NCBI GenBank assembly: GCA_023247035.1
Contig: JAHFHG010000014.1
Location: 1-43,572, forward strand
Length of the DNA stretch: 43,572 nt
Direction: 5' to 3'
From: Candidatus Omnitrophota bacterium
Lineage (GTDB): Bacteria > Omnitrophota > Omnitrophia > Omnitrophales > Aquincolibacteriaceae
Below the pieces are notes generated by a model. It was given only the letters and a program-made list of their open reading frames with translations, ran no database searches and was not told where the DNA came from. The translations under genes were made by a program, and so were the position numbers. Of the stretch, positions 1 to 12,005 are shown piece after piece. Every line of letters starts with the position of its first letter. Position 1 is the first letter of the stretch.

Positions 1-119
1 TTGAGCTTGGCCTCGGGCATATGCTTATGAAACTCGCCCCAATCTTTGATCCGCTCCGTTGGCGAGCGGTCTTCAGGCAGCTCCCTCGGAATCTCAATAA
101 ATCCTGTGGGTTTACCCAT
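1..119 (-). CDS. gltD: Glutamate synthase small subunit, N-terminus (partial)
   Basis: The first 39 codons of a gene that runs off the left edge. The N-terminus MGKPTGFIEIPRE, followed by ERIKDWGEF and MPEAKL, is the characteristic start of GltD, the NAD(P)H-oxidising, FAD- and Fe-S-containing beta subunit of glutamate synthase that feeds electrons to GltB. The cysteine motifs that should follow lie outside the window. The ATG has a good ribosome binding site (AAAGGTG), which lies inside the 3' end of the preceding antitoxin-like ORF; that ORF ends 8 nt inside gltD. Its expected partner gltB is 2.46 kb upstream on the same strand, separated by unrelated small genes. Identity is confident despite the short length, because the opening is so typical. 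Confidence 0.88.
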   Translation of the reverse strand, partial: MGKPTGFIEIPRELPEDRSPTERIKDWGEFHKHMPEAKL

Positions 120-264
120 TGTGATTCACCTTTATGCCGAATACGGCCTTATGGGAATGGATACGTCCTGCTTCAATATCCGCTTCTGCTCGTTTGAGTG
201 ATTTGACCGGCTCGGCATCCGCAAGAATTTCCAAAGTCTCACGGTCTTCGTTCATTTTATTCAT
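112..264 (-). CDS. Antitoxin-like small protein (Phd/YefM or RelB type C-terminus), orphan
   Basis: A 50-aa ORF whose core ETLEILADAEPVKSLKRAE followed by DIEAGRIHSHKAVFG matches the C-terminal part of many Phd/YefM/RelB-like antitoxins, which usually read ETLEIL-D-(x)n-AGR-hs-E-VF. The normal N-terminal DNA-binding part is missing or displaced. The reading frame stays open upstream to a TTG at 360, and a second 37-codon ORF in another frame precedes it, so this could be a frameshifted longer antitoxin. No toxin gene follows: the next gene is gltD, whose start overlaps the last 8 nt of this ORF. It may be a decayed antitoxin or a stand-alone regulator coupled to gltD translation. Family assignment is by motif resemblance only. 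Confidence 0.55.
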   Translation of the reverse strand: MNKMNEDRETLEILADAEPVKSLKRAEADIEAGRIHSHKAVFGIKVNHNG

Positions 265-265
265 A

Positions 266-379
266 TCATTTATCAATACGCTTGACGCTTGCGGAAAGAT
301 AATTTTCCTTTTTATCTTCCTTGATTTTCTTGATGATTCCAATATCCCGCAAATCCTCAAGCTTCTCCGATTGATCCAT
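266..379 (-). CDS. Short ORF upstream of the antitoxin-like gene (37 aa)
   Basis: ATG-initiated ORF of 37 codons, rich in Lys/Asp/Glu (opens MDQSEKLEDLRDIGIIKKIK), preceded by AAAGGTGAATTAA, a usable ribosome binding site. It stops one nucleotide before the ATG of the following antitoxin-like ORF (112-264). It may be a real small protein, or the original N-terminus of that antitoxin separated by a frameshift: the other frame continues open beneath it (residues reading SSVLINDMNK). I do not recognise it. Confidence 0.3.
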   Translation of the reverse strand: MDQSEKLEDLRDIGIIKKIKEDKKENYLSASVKRIDK

Positions 380-390
380 TTAATTCACCT

Positions 391-846
391 TTAATCCGAA
401 AAAGGTTCTATCCATTTCCTAATAAGACCAAGGCCGTCCGCCGGTACGACAATTGGAAAATCAACTAGTGATGCGATTCCGCGGGCCATAAAATCACGAG
501 TGTTCCATGTGACAAAAGTCGATACTTTAGCCAACGATGCGGCACAGAGAATTAAAGCGTCACCTTTAACGAGTTTCTGTAAAAACGGCTGAAGTTGGTG
601 AGCCCCCGGATTGGGTGCGATCTCAGGACTTAAATCCTTCCAAAATTGACGGCTTTGCTGAACCAAATGCGGAAATTTCTCCGCTGTAACTCGATCCACT
701 TCCGTAACCACTTCTTCCGAAACGACCATGCGAATCAGCTGAACTTCAGATAACCTTAAGAGTTCTCTTGCGGCGCCATCCGGAGAACGCAAGCCCGCAA
801 TATAAACGCTCGTGTCGAAAAAAAATCTATATTGCGGAATGGCCAT
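391..846 (-). CDS. PIN-domain ribonuclease, VapC-type toxin candidate
   Basis: A 151-aa single PIN domain. The acidic catalytic set expected for a Mg2+-dependent ribonuclease is visible: D11 (FFFDTSVYIAG), E44/E45 (SEEVVTEV), D96 (KGDALILCAA) and D118 (TWNTRDF). PIN toxins of this size usually cleave tRNA or rRNA when freed from their antitoxin. The start ATG overlaps the stop of the upstream AbrB-domain gene (TAATG), the usual antitoxin-first arrangement, so the two form a probable VapBC-like module. It could instead be a PIN_3-type protein of unknown target. The module lies inside the gltB-gltD interval. Confidence 0.8.
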   Translation of the reverse strand: MAIPQYRFFFDTSVYIAGLRSPDGAARELLRLSEVQLIRMVVSEEVVTEVDRVTAEKFPHLVQQSRQFWKDLSPEIAPNPGAHQLQPFLQKLVKGDALILCAASLAKVSTFVTWNTRDFMARGIASLVDFPIVVPADGLGLIRKWIEPFSD

Positions 847-1088
847 TACTTTTTCTCGCGGCGCATTTTCCTCAAGTCTCTGAGCAGATCCTCTAAAGTG
901 ATGCCTTTTTCCTCCGCAGCCTTTTGAAACCTGGCACCAAAAGATTCAACAGCCGAAGGTTTTGGAATAAGCAAAATTCCATTTCCCGCTTTAACGATTG
1001 ACAATATGGAATCCTTTGACAAATGAAGCGACTCCCGAATGTCCGACGGAATTGTGACCTGCCCCTTTTCCCTCATGCGTGTCACCAT
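846..1088 (-). CDS. AbrB/MazE-fold antitoxin (VapB-like)
   Basis: An 80-aa protein with an N-terminal SpoVT-AbrB swapped-hairpin domain (residues about 3-45; motif KGQVTIPSDIRESLHL) and a charged helical C-terminus (EEKGITLEDLLRDLRKMRR) of the sort that wraps the partner toxin. Antitoxins of this fold bind their own promoter as dimers, so autoregulation is likely but not shown. The stop codon overlaps the start of the PIN-domain gene. The gap upstream (1089-1222) is a natural place for its promoter and operator; I could not pick a convincing operator by eye. Reading from the ATG at 1088 gives MVTRMREKGQV. Confidence 0.85.
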   Translation of the reverse strand: MVTRMREKGQVTIPSDIRESLHLSKDSILSIVKAGNGILLIPKPSAVESFGARFQKAAEEKGITLEDLLRDLRKMRREKK

Positions 1089-1222
1089 GGCCTTCCTCCT
1101 ATTTTCCTACTATTTCCAACTTTCCTACCAAATAATACCTTAAGAAACCGGCCTTTGCAAGTCCTTTTTCTCCGCTCGGCCTGTCCCGCGGAGCGAAATT
1201 ATTCACACTTTTTGAATCGTTA

Positions 1223-1873
1223 TCAATCTACCACTGGCATCCAGTCGCACATACAAAAACCTTGCTTTCCATTTTCAATGGAATTTGTACATCCATTAAA
1301 CGGCAGAGGCATTTTTTCAAGAGCCTCGTCAATTGAAAGCTTTTTACCGTCCAACTTGGAGCATGCACTACACAATCCTTCACCGCCTGTACTGATTCCC
1401 ACCTTTTCGACAAATCCCTCTTTTTTATAACTCAGCAGTCTCATTTTTGCTGATTGCCGTAATAGCTCTGAATAATCTTTTCCCTCGGAGTTAAGAAATA
1501 GAGCCGTCGAATAATAAATCATCCGTAATGCATCTAAATCTTGGCTATTTTTCGCAATCAAGTCATTAAAAATCGCCCAAATTGCATCTGCGGATTTTGC
1601 TTTGCCACCAAACTTTTGGGAAAGCTCCGTTCTTTTGTCCAAGAAATCTGTCGATGTAACCCCATATGTCTCTAATTGCTTAAGTTGATCGGCCGCCATC
1701 GCATCTTCACGTGTAAGAAGACTGGATTCAAAAACTTTTTGGGTTGACCTCACATACATCTCCTTACCGCAGGATCGACACTTAATTTTTCGAGAAGGCA
1801 TTTTTTCAAGCGTCTCATTGCAATAAGGGCAAGTCGGATAAGGCTTGCTTGCCAAATCTATTTTTAGCTCCAT
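1223..1873 (-). CDS. Zinc-ribbon protein of unknown function, paired with PIN-like gene
   Basis: A 216-aa protein with an N-terminal zinc ribbon (C15-x2-C18-x13-C32-x2-C35), a helical middle, and a cysteine-rich C-terminal motif (LCSACSKLDGKKLSIDEAL, then single cysteines and CMC near the end) that resembles cysteine-rich tails found after phage head-morphogenesis domains and may bind a second metal. The start was taken as the ATG at 1873, which overlaps the stop of the upstream PIN-like gene (GGATGGAGCTAA), implying translational coupling; an in-frame upstream start at 1903 is less likely. The coding sequence is clearly AT-richer than gltB, consistent with horizontal transfer. I do not recognise a named family and propose no specific activity. 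Confidence 0.65.
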   Translation of the reverse strand: MELKIDLASKPYPTCPYCNETLEKMPSRKIKCRSCGKEMYVRSTQKVFESSLLTREDAMAADQLKQLETYGVTSTDFLDKRTELSQKFGGKAKSADAIWAIFNDLIAKNSQDLDALRMIYYSTALFLNSEGKDYSELLRQSAKMRLLSYKKEGFVEKVGISTGGEGLCSACSKLDGKKLSIDEALEKMPLPFNGCTNSIENGKQGFCMCDWMPVVD

Positions 1874-2313
1874 CCGAATCTTTCTTTTAAAAGAACAACG
1901 CATTCGTCAGGCGTCATAACTGATATTTGTTCAATTTTTAATTCCGTTTTGTGTCTAATAAAATTACCATCGTCTGTTAGAAATATATCCGTAAGATATT
2001 TCCGATGCGCAATGATATGCGCAATATCCCTGCGCTGTTCCTTATTGAGGTTTGTAATTGAAATTGTAGGAAATAATATCTTCCTGAATTTTTCAAAAAG
2101 CTCTGGGTAGTTATGCCCGGGCCTTAGACACTGAACAATATACTTTCCCTGCTTGTGATACTGCACACTTCCTTCGGTTAGTTCTTCCTCCATTACATCG
2201 TTGACGAACAGACATATTTTTTCCTGATCATGCCATTCTTCCAATTTATTCATTGCTGAAAGCATGCCTTTTGCGTTTATCACGTTTGTATCTATCGTTA
2301 TGCTTATAGACAT
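1864..2313 (-). CDS. PIN-like nuclease-fold protein
   Basis: A 149-aa protein beginning MSISITIDTNVINAKG, the beta-strand and first Asp (D8) of a PIN-type fold. Further acidic residues fall where a PIN active site would need them: E43/E44 in NDVMEEEL, D96 in EQRRDIAHIIAHRKY, and D114/D115 in FLTDDGNF. This supports a metal-dependent RNase, or a degenerate relative. The ATG at 2313 is preferred over the longer frame to 2418, because the extra residues look like read-through of non-coding sequence. It overlaps the following zinc-ribbon gene by 10 nt, and the pair probably acts together. No AbrB-type antitoxin precedes it; the 46-aa gene upstream may play that role. Confidence 0.65.
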   Translation of the reverse strand: MSISITIDTNVINAKGMLSAMNKLEEWHDQEKICLFVNDVMEEELTEGSVQYHKQGKYIVQCLRPGHNYPELFEKFRKILFPTISITNLNKEQRRDIAHIIAHRKYLTDIFLTDDGNFIRHKTELKIEQISVMTPDECVVLLKERFGWS

Positions 2314-2369
2314 GCCCCATCCTTTATAAAAAACCGCCTCGGCTCCGAGTGGAAGCGGGACGTTAGATT

Positions 2370-2510
2370 TTATTTTACCGAATTCGGAGAAATCCAAACT
2401 ACTTTGCCGTTTCGCCACACCGCAAGCGGGCGGCCGGTTTTTTTGTGCCTTTCCACGACTCCCCGAACGGCTTCTTTTAACGCAGCGAACGCTTTATCTT
2501 GCAAAGTCAT
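2370..2510 (-). CDS. Small antitoxin-like protein, 46 aa
   Basis: A 46-aa ORF (opens MTLQDKAFAALKEAVRGVV) ending in RPLAVWRNGKVVWISPNSV. The pattern helix-GxP-hxVWRxGKVVxhxP resembles small conserved proteins often found directly upstream of nuclease-like genes and assumed to be antitoxins; this is recognition by pattern, not a database match. The ATG at 2510 has AAAGAGG just upstream at short spacing; the frame is open to a TTG at 2567. It is the first gene after gltB (69 nt after its stop) and precedes the PIN-like gene by 56 nt. Confidence 0.5.
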   Translation of the reverse strand: MTLQDKAFAALKEAVRGVVERHKKTGRPLAVWRNGKVVWISPNSVK

Positions 2511-2578
2511 CCTCTTTTTCACGGATTCCCTCACTTTAAGAAGTCGTGGTTGGTTCAGAGCACGCAAAGGAGAGAAGT

Positions 2579-7201
<4,623 letters not shown>

Positions 7202-7449
7202 AGGCTTTTTAAAATTTATCTTTTTGGAGCGGGACATTTTTCTGTATTTTATTTTTCCTGTCAATCTTAAAGACGTTACAGCCTGCGCCGTTCGCCTAAC
7301 CGGCAATCACGGGCTAAGTTACGAGCATAAATCTACATTACAATACATCATTAGCCCATAAGGGTAAACAGCTTTTTGCGGAGATCGGGGCGCTTTTTGC
7401 GTCCGCAGGGTAACGCCTGGAAGGGGAATTGCTTTACCGCGGATTTAAA

Positions 7450-7818
7450 TCAAGTTTTCTCTTTGGCGTCTAAATGGGAAGCGATTTTCTGGAGCAGTTC
7501 TGCGGCGTCGAAAGGTTTTAAAATATAATCCGTAATCCCTTCAGCCTCGAACAGGTCTTTCATATTCACATAAGCCGTCAGCACGATAATAGGAATGCGC
7601 TTAATTTCATCAAGCCGCTTGAACCTTCTCAAGAATGTGAAACCGTCCACTTGAGGCATTTTGATATCCAATAAAATCAGATCCGGTTTTTCGCTGGGTA
7701 TCTTTTGCAGGCCAGTTTCCCCGTCCGAGGCAAGGATGACTTCATAATGAGCCTGCAGCCGGGTGCGGATAAGATTCAAAATTTCCGCGTCGTCATCAAT
7801 CACCAATACTTTTTTCAT
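7450..7818 (-). CDS. Single-domain response regulator (receiver only)
   Basis: 122 aa, just one CheY-like receiver domain with no output domain. The acidic pocket D8-D10 (VIDDDAE), phospho-acceptor D51 (LLLDIKMPQ), switch T81 (IVLTAY) and K101 (DYILKPF) are all present, so it should be phosphorylatable. No histidine kinase gene adjoins it; the kinase at 18706-20838 is 11 kb away and also lacks a neighbouring regulator, so pairing is possible but unproven. It stands alone between gltB and the acyltransferase, with 143 and 191 bp gaps on its two sides. Confidence 0.93.
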   Translation of the reverse strand: MKKVLVIDDDAEILNLIRTRLQAHYEVILASDGETGLQKIPSEKPDLILLDIKMPQVDGFTFLRRFKRLDEIKRIPIIVLTAYVNMKDLFEAEGITDYILKPFDAAELLQKIASHLDAKEKT

Positions 7819-8009
7819 AATGTTTCAGGCCGCTTTTTCTGAAATGTAACGGCAGTTTGAAACCCGCCCGCGCACGGGGCAAGCACGCAATGTGTCTCTT
7901 CGCTTATCTTAAGATGAACGATGAGAAAATCGGGCTAATAAGATTCCAATATAATTTCGACATTTCCGGACAGTTCTAGATGCCTTTCTTAGGTTTGAAA
8001 AAATTCGCC

Positions 8010-8906
8010 CTACTCTGTGGTTTTCCAGCGGTTGTGCATCCAGCCCCACTGGCCCGGATAACGGCGGATCATCTCTTCACAGTTTTTCATCCACTGCTGC
8101 GTGGATTCCAAGATTGCCGCCTCGCGCGTGGTTTGGATTGCCGGCCTGATAATCTCACCGATCAGGAATTGATACCGGCCCTTGGGGCGGCGGATCACAA
8201 AACACGTTATGATCGGCGCTCCGGTCCGCAGAGACAACCGGACCGGCGCAATGGACGTGTGCGCGGATTTGCCGAAAAAATTCACGAAAACCCCTCTTAA
8301 GTTGGAAATATCCTGGTCCGGCAGCAGGCCGATCACTTCTCCCCGCCGGAGCAATTGAATAATCTCGCGGGGAGATTCGCTGCGGTAAATGGTTTCAAGC
8401 TGGACAGCCCGTCGAAGGTTCTCAATCCACTTATTGTAAGGTTCGTAGCGGACCCGGCGCGCCACCGCTTTTCCCGGAACTCCCTTTAATTTCAAAGCAG
8501 CGGCTAAAAGCTCCCAATTCCCCAGATGAGAGGTAATGAGAATAATCCCCTTGCCTTCCGCCAATAGTTTTCGGAAAGTTTCCAGCGCATCTCCCATTTC
8601 CACCCATTGGTCGAGCTTTTTGGGATCCATCTTTTGGAATAATAAAACATCCGCGTAAGCCTGGGCGAGATTTTCAAAGACTTCGCGGGCGATCTTGCGG
8701 ATTTCGGCCTCGGATTTTGTTCTTCCGAAAGCAAACCTCAAATTTCTGAGCGCGGCTTCGCGATGCCTGCTTACCAAAGAGTAGGCAGCCCGGCCGAGAC
8801 CTCGGGCGATGAAAAGCAAAACAGGACGCGGTAACGCGGCTAAAAACGCCGCGGTCAGGCGCGCCATCAAATAAATAAAAAATCGGTAGGGCTTGTTTTT
8901 TGCCAT
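8010..8906 (-). CDS. LpxL/HtrB-family acyltransferase
   Basis: 298 aa from the ATG at 8906. It is related to the lauroyl/myristoyl acyltransferases that add secondary acyl chains to lipid A on the inner face of the cytoplasmic membrane. Visible features: a hydrophobic N-terminal anchor (YLMARLTAAFLAALPRPVLL), the catalytic H-x4-E motif HLGNWE (H127/E132), the substrate-site stretch LPDQDISNLRGVFVNFFG, and the family's typical end (RRYPGQWGWMHNRWK). The frame stays open to 8993 inside cysA, but the internal ATG gives a normal N-terminus. It begins 38 nt after the cysA stop and is probably the last gene of that transcript. The precise acceptor lipid cannot be told. A paralogue lies at 29316-30185. 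Confidence 0.88.
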   Translation of the reverse strand: MAKNKPYRFFIYLMARLTAAFLAALPRPVLLFIARGLGRAAYSLVSRHREAALRNLRFAFGRTKSEAEIRKIAREVFENLAQAYADVLLFQKMDPKKLDQWVEMGDALETFRKLLAEGKGIILITSHLGNWELLAAALKLKGVPGKAVARRVRYEPYNKWIENLRRAVQLETIYRSESPREIIQLLRRGEVIGLLPDQDISNLRGVFVNFFGKSAHTSIAPVRLSLRTGAPIITCFVIRRPKGRYQFLIGEIIRPAIQTTREAAILESTQQWMKNCEEMIRRYPGQWGWMHNRWKTTE

Positions 8907-8943
8907 TCCGTGCAACGGACTTTTTTCAAAGGTTCCGTTGAAA

Positions 8944-10017
8944 TTAAATCGAATAGTCCTCTGTAAACACTTTGACCTCTTTAGGAATCGCAAACACGGC
9001 CGCGTCCTTCTTAAGCCCTAAATATTGATAACGCTCGTGAGAAATTTCAACTTGCACGAGGGCATCCCACTCGGTGGTCAGTTCGACTCTCACCAGAGGC
9101 CCGGCTGCGTTAATGGATTTGACTTTAGCCCGGAAATAATTCCCGTTGGCCGGGGCGCTGTATTCAATATCCAGAAGATGGGGCCGGATGTAGACCGTTG
9201 CATTCCGCGCCTCTTGCTTGCCCTCGGTTTTGCCGCTATCCGCCGGAGCGTTTCCGAAAAGTATTTTTCCTCCTTCAAGGCGGCAGTGAAACAGATTGAC
9301 GCTGCCCAAGAAATGAGACACAAAGGGGCTGGCTGGATGATGGTACACTTCATCGGGAGTGCCGATCTGCTCAATCTTTCCTTCGTTCATCACGACGATC
9401 CGGTCGGCCACTTCGAGGGCCTCTTCCTGATCGTGCGTGACAAAGACGCTGGTCATGTGAAGCTTATCGTGAAGCTCGCGGATCCATTGGCGCAGCTCCT
9501 TGCGGACTTTCGCATCCAAAGATCCGAACGGCTCGTCGAGGAGGAGCATTTTCGGCTCGATCGCCAGGGCGCGCGCCAAGGCAACGCGCTGGCGCTGTCC
9601 TCCCGAAAGCTGGGAAGGATACCTTAACGCCATTCCTTCAAGGCGCACGAGTTTCAATAATTCGAACACTTTTAATTTAATTGCTTCCTGGGAAGGCCTC
9701 ACGCGGCGCGGCCGCACGTTAAGCCCAAAGGCCACATTGTCAAAAACGGTCATGTGGCGGAACAAGGCATAATGCTGAAAAACAAATCCGACCTGACGCT
9801 CCTTTACTTTTCTCGACGAGACATCCAGGCCGTCAAAAAGGACCGTCCCGCTGTCCGGGATTTCCAGGCCCGCGATAATCCTCAAGAGGGTTGTCTTGCC
9901 CGAGCCTGAAGGCCCGAGCAGGGCGACGAGTTCGCCCGGAGCGATTCGGAAGTTCACGCCGTTAAGCGCCGTAAAGCTGCCGAACGTTTTGACAATGCGC
10001 TGGACTTCGATACTCAT
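8944..10017 (-). CDS. cysA: Sulfate/thiosulfate ABC transporter ATP-binding protein
   Basis: 357 aa. ATPase that powers sulfate/thiosulfate import through CysT-CysW. It has Walker A GPSGSGKT (residues 35-42), Q-loop [17 protein letters not shown], signature [15 protein letters not shown], Walker [12 protein letters not shown] and switch His in [14 protein letters not shown]. The Q-loop wording and [13 protein letters not shown] after Walker B are typical of CysA rather than other MalK-like importers. A C-terminal regulatory domain (from about residue 240) contains a TOBE-like region. Downstream of cysW with a 176-bp spacer that holds palindromic repeat sequence. Confidence 0.93.
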   Translation of the reverse strand: MSIEVQRIVKTFGSFTALNGVNFRIAPGELVALLGPSGSGKTTLLRIIAGLEIPDSGTVLFDGLDVSSRKVKERQVGFVFQHYALFRHMTVFDNVAFGLNVRPRRVRPSQEAIKLKVFELLKLVRLEGMALRYPSQLSGGQRQRVALARALAIEPKMLLLDEPFGSLDAKVRKELRQWIRELHDKLHMTSVFVTHDQEEALEVADRIVVMNEGKIEQIGTPDEVYHHPASPFVSHFLGSVNLFHCRLEGGKILFGNAPADSGKTEGKQEARNATVYIRPHLLDIEYSAPANGNYFRAKVKSINAAGPLVRVELTTEWDALVQVEISHERYQYLGLKKDAAVFAIPKEVKVFTEDYSI

Positions 10018-10193
10018 TTACGATTCCTTTTATTCCAAATTTTTTTTCGAATTTTAAAAATATTGAATTTCGAAATTCAAAATCCCTGCGTCGTCTCCCC
10101 GCCTTCGGTCTGGCGGGCAGGCGAAACGAAATTTCAAACCTCAATCTTTCCGTGAATATCGAGCCTTCGAATTTCGAGTTTTGAATATTGTCA
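10018..10193. repeat. Palindrome-rich spacer between cysW and cysA
   Basis: A 176-bp spacer inside an otherwise tight operon. It holds a perfect 18-bp palindrome, TTGAATTTCGAAATTCAA (10063-10080), a GC hairpin CCCGCC...GGCGGG (10098-10103 with 10112-10117), and a second AT-rich TTCGAATTTCGAG-type segment near 10165. The two AT-rich blocks are loosely inverted relative to each other. This layout resembles a small non-coding inverted-repeat element inserted in the operon; no ORF is present. It could modulate cysA expression or mRNA stability. Confidence 0.5.
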
Positions 10194-11051
10194 TTAAAGA
10201 CCGCAGTATTCCTTCCTGCTCCGCCGCTCGATCCAGTGTTTCACCACGAGCGTCACAAAAGCCAGAAACATCAACAGCGAAGAGACCGCAAACGCGGCCG
10301 TAAAATTGTATTCGTTGTAAAGAATCTCCACGTGAAGCGGGATCGTGTTGGTCAGTCCCCGGATATGCCCGGAGACCACGGAAACCGCTCCAAATTCACC
10401 CATGGCCCGGGCATTGCACAAAATGACTCCGTAAAGAAGGCCCCACTTGATATTCGGCAAAGTGACGCGGAAAAAAGTCTGCCAGCCGTTCGCGCCGAGA
10501 ATCACGGCCGCCGTCTCCTCTTCATTGCCCTGGGACTGCATCAAGGGAATAATTTCCCTCGCCACAAAAGGAAAGGTCACAAAAATAGTGGCGAGCACGA
10601 TCCCGGGAACGGAAAAAAGGATCCGAATGTTGTGGGCTTGAAGCCAGGGGCCGAAAATCCCCCGCGCTCCGAAGAGGAGCACAAAAATCAAACCTGCAAT
10701 CACGGGCGAAACCGTAAACGGCAGATCGATCAAAGCCAGCAGGATTTTTTTTCCAAAAAAATTGAATTTCGTAACCGCCCAGGCGGCGGCAAGGCCGAAG
10801 ATCAAATTGCAAGGCACCACAATCGCCGCAACCCACAGCGTGAGCCGGATCGCGGAGATCGCCGCAGGTTCGGTAAGGGCGCGCCAATAGGGCCCGATCC
10901 CTTTTCCGAAAGCATTCAGAAAGACAACAAGAATCGGGCCGAAGAGAAAAATCCCCAGGAAAAACAACGCCGTACCGATCAGCCCGCGCTTGATCCAGGG
11001 ACTCTCCGAAAAACGCGCCTTTTGAATTTCTATTGTTTTCGATTTATTCAC
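10194..11051 (-). CDS. cysW: Sulfate ABC transporter permease CysW
   Basis: 285 aa, six predicted membrane segments. One of the two inner-membrane subunits of the sulfate/thiosulfate importer. The ABC-permease coupling motif near the C-terminal third (EETAAVILGANGWQTFFRV, then LPNIKWGLLYG) and the stretch RAMGEFGAVSVVSGHIRG are characteristic of CysW. Start is GTG at 11051. It lies 83 nt downstream of cysT and upstream of cysA in the same orientation. Confidence 0.92.
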   Translation of the reverse strand: MNKSKTIEIQKARFSESPWIKRGLIGTALFFLGIFLFGPILVVFLNAFGKGIGPYWRALTEPAAISAIRLTLWVAAIVVPCNLIFGLAAAWAVTKFNFFGKKILLALIDLPFTVSPVIAGLIFVLLFGARGIFGPWLQAHNIRILFSVPGIVLATIFVTFPFVAREIIPLMQSQGNEEETAAVILGANGWQTFFRVTLPNIKWGLLYGVILCNARAMGEFGAVSVVSGHIRGLTNTIPLHVEILYNEYNFTAAFAVSSLLMFLAFVTLVVKHWIERRSRKEYCGL

Positions 11052-11134
11052 GATTATCCGGCCCCTCGGTTCGTCCGGTAAAGGCAGATTTCAAACCGGT
11101 CTCGAGGACTCCATAAATTTTGCTGCAAATTTTC

Positions 11135-11971
11135 TCAAACCTCTTGATACCTTTGGCTCCAGGCGTGCAAAAAATTAATCGCAAGCAAGAGGATAAAAGA
11201 AATCAGAAGCGCCGCACTGGCCACCGCCGCCGCGCCGCTGTAATCGTACTGTTCCAGCTTGGTCATAATCAGAAGCGGCAGGATTTCCGTTTTAAACGGC
11301 ATATTGCCCGCAATAAACACAACGGACCCATATTCTCCCAGCGCCCGCGCAAAAGCCATTGCCGATCCGGTCAGAAGTCCCGGCAGCAGCATCGGAAACA
11401 CGATCCGGCTGAAGGTCTGCCAGCGGCCGGCCCCCAAGCTAAACGCGGCCTCCTCAATCTCAACATCCAGATCCTGCAGAATGGGCTCCAGCGTCCGCAC
11501 GACAAAAGGAAATCCGATAAAAGTCAGCGCAATCACGATTCCAACCGGGCTGAAGGCGGATTGAATCCCCAATTTATAAAGACATTTTCCGAACCAGCCG
11601 TTGGGCGCGTAGAGCGTCGTAAGGGCGATACCGGCCACGGCCGTAGGCAGCGCAAAAGGCAAGTCCACCACGGCGTCGGCCAATTTTTTTCCTGGAAAAT
11701 CATACCGGACTAAAACCCACGCGACGAGCAATCCAAAAGCTCCGTTGATCAAGGCGCTGAGAAAGGAGGTCATCAGCGTGAGCTTGAAAGCCGCAAGAGT
11801 CCGCGGGGATCCCAGGACGCGCAGAAACGAGGCCCAATCCATTGCCGAGGTCCTCCAGAAAAGCGTTAAGAGCGGGATCAAGGCCGCCGCGCTCAAATAG
11901 AAGAGGGTAAAACTTAAGGTCAGGCCGAATCCCGGAAGAACACTGTGGCGTTTGAATTGTTTTGTGATCAT
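11135..11971 (-). CDS. cysT: Sulfate ABC transporter permease CysT (CysU)
   Basis: 278 aa from ATG at 11971. Partner of CysW in the sulfate importer. It has about six membrane segments and the EAA coupling loop EEAAFSLGAGRWQTFSRI-VFP. The segment RALGEYGSVVFIAGNMPF is diagnostic for CysT. The longer frame to 12025 overlaps the preceding regulator gene and adds an unlikely N-terminus. It is the first transporter gene behind the Rrf2-type regulator. No periplasmic sulfate-binding protein (Sbp/CysP) gene accompanies it here. Confidence 0.92.
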   Translation of the reverse strand: MITKQFKRHSVLPGFGLTLSFTLFYLSAAALIPLLTLFWRTSAMDWASFLRVLGSPRTLAAFKLTLMTSFLSALINGAFGLLVAWVLVRYDFPGKKLADAVVDLPFALPTAVAGIALTTLYAPNGWFGKCLYKLGIQSAFSPVGIVIALTFIGFPFVVRTLEPILQDLDVEIEEAAFSLGAGRWQTFSRIVFPMLLPGLLTGSAMAFARALGEYGSVVFIAGNMPFKTEILPLLIMTKLEQYDYSGAAAVASAALLISFILLLAINFLHAWSQRYQEV

Positions 11972-12005
11972 GATCTCTAAGAAATCAGGCGTCCTGGAAA
12001 AAGGC

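Noticed and set aside
134-394. 86-aa plus-strand ORF over the antitoxin-like ORFs
   Set aside because: Opposite to the direction of every gene in this cassette, hydrophobic by antisense composition, no start signal.
10188-11081. 297-aa plus-strand ORF over cysW
   Set aside because: Antisense frame of a membrane protein gene, rich in Arg/Lys/His, no domain.
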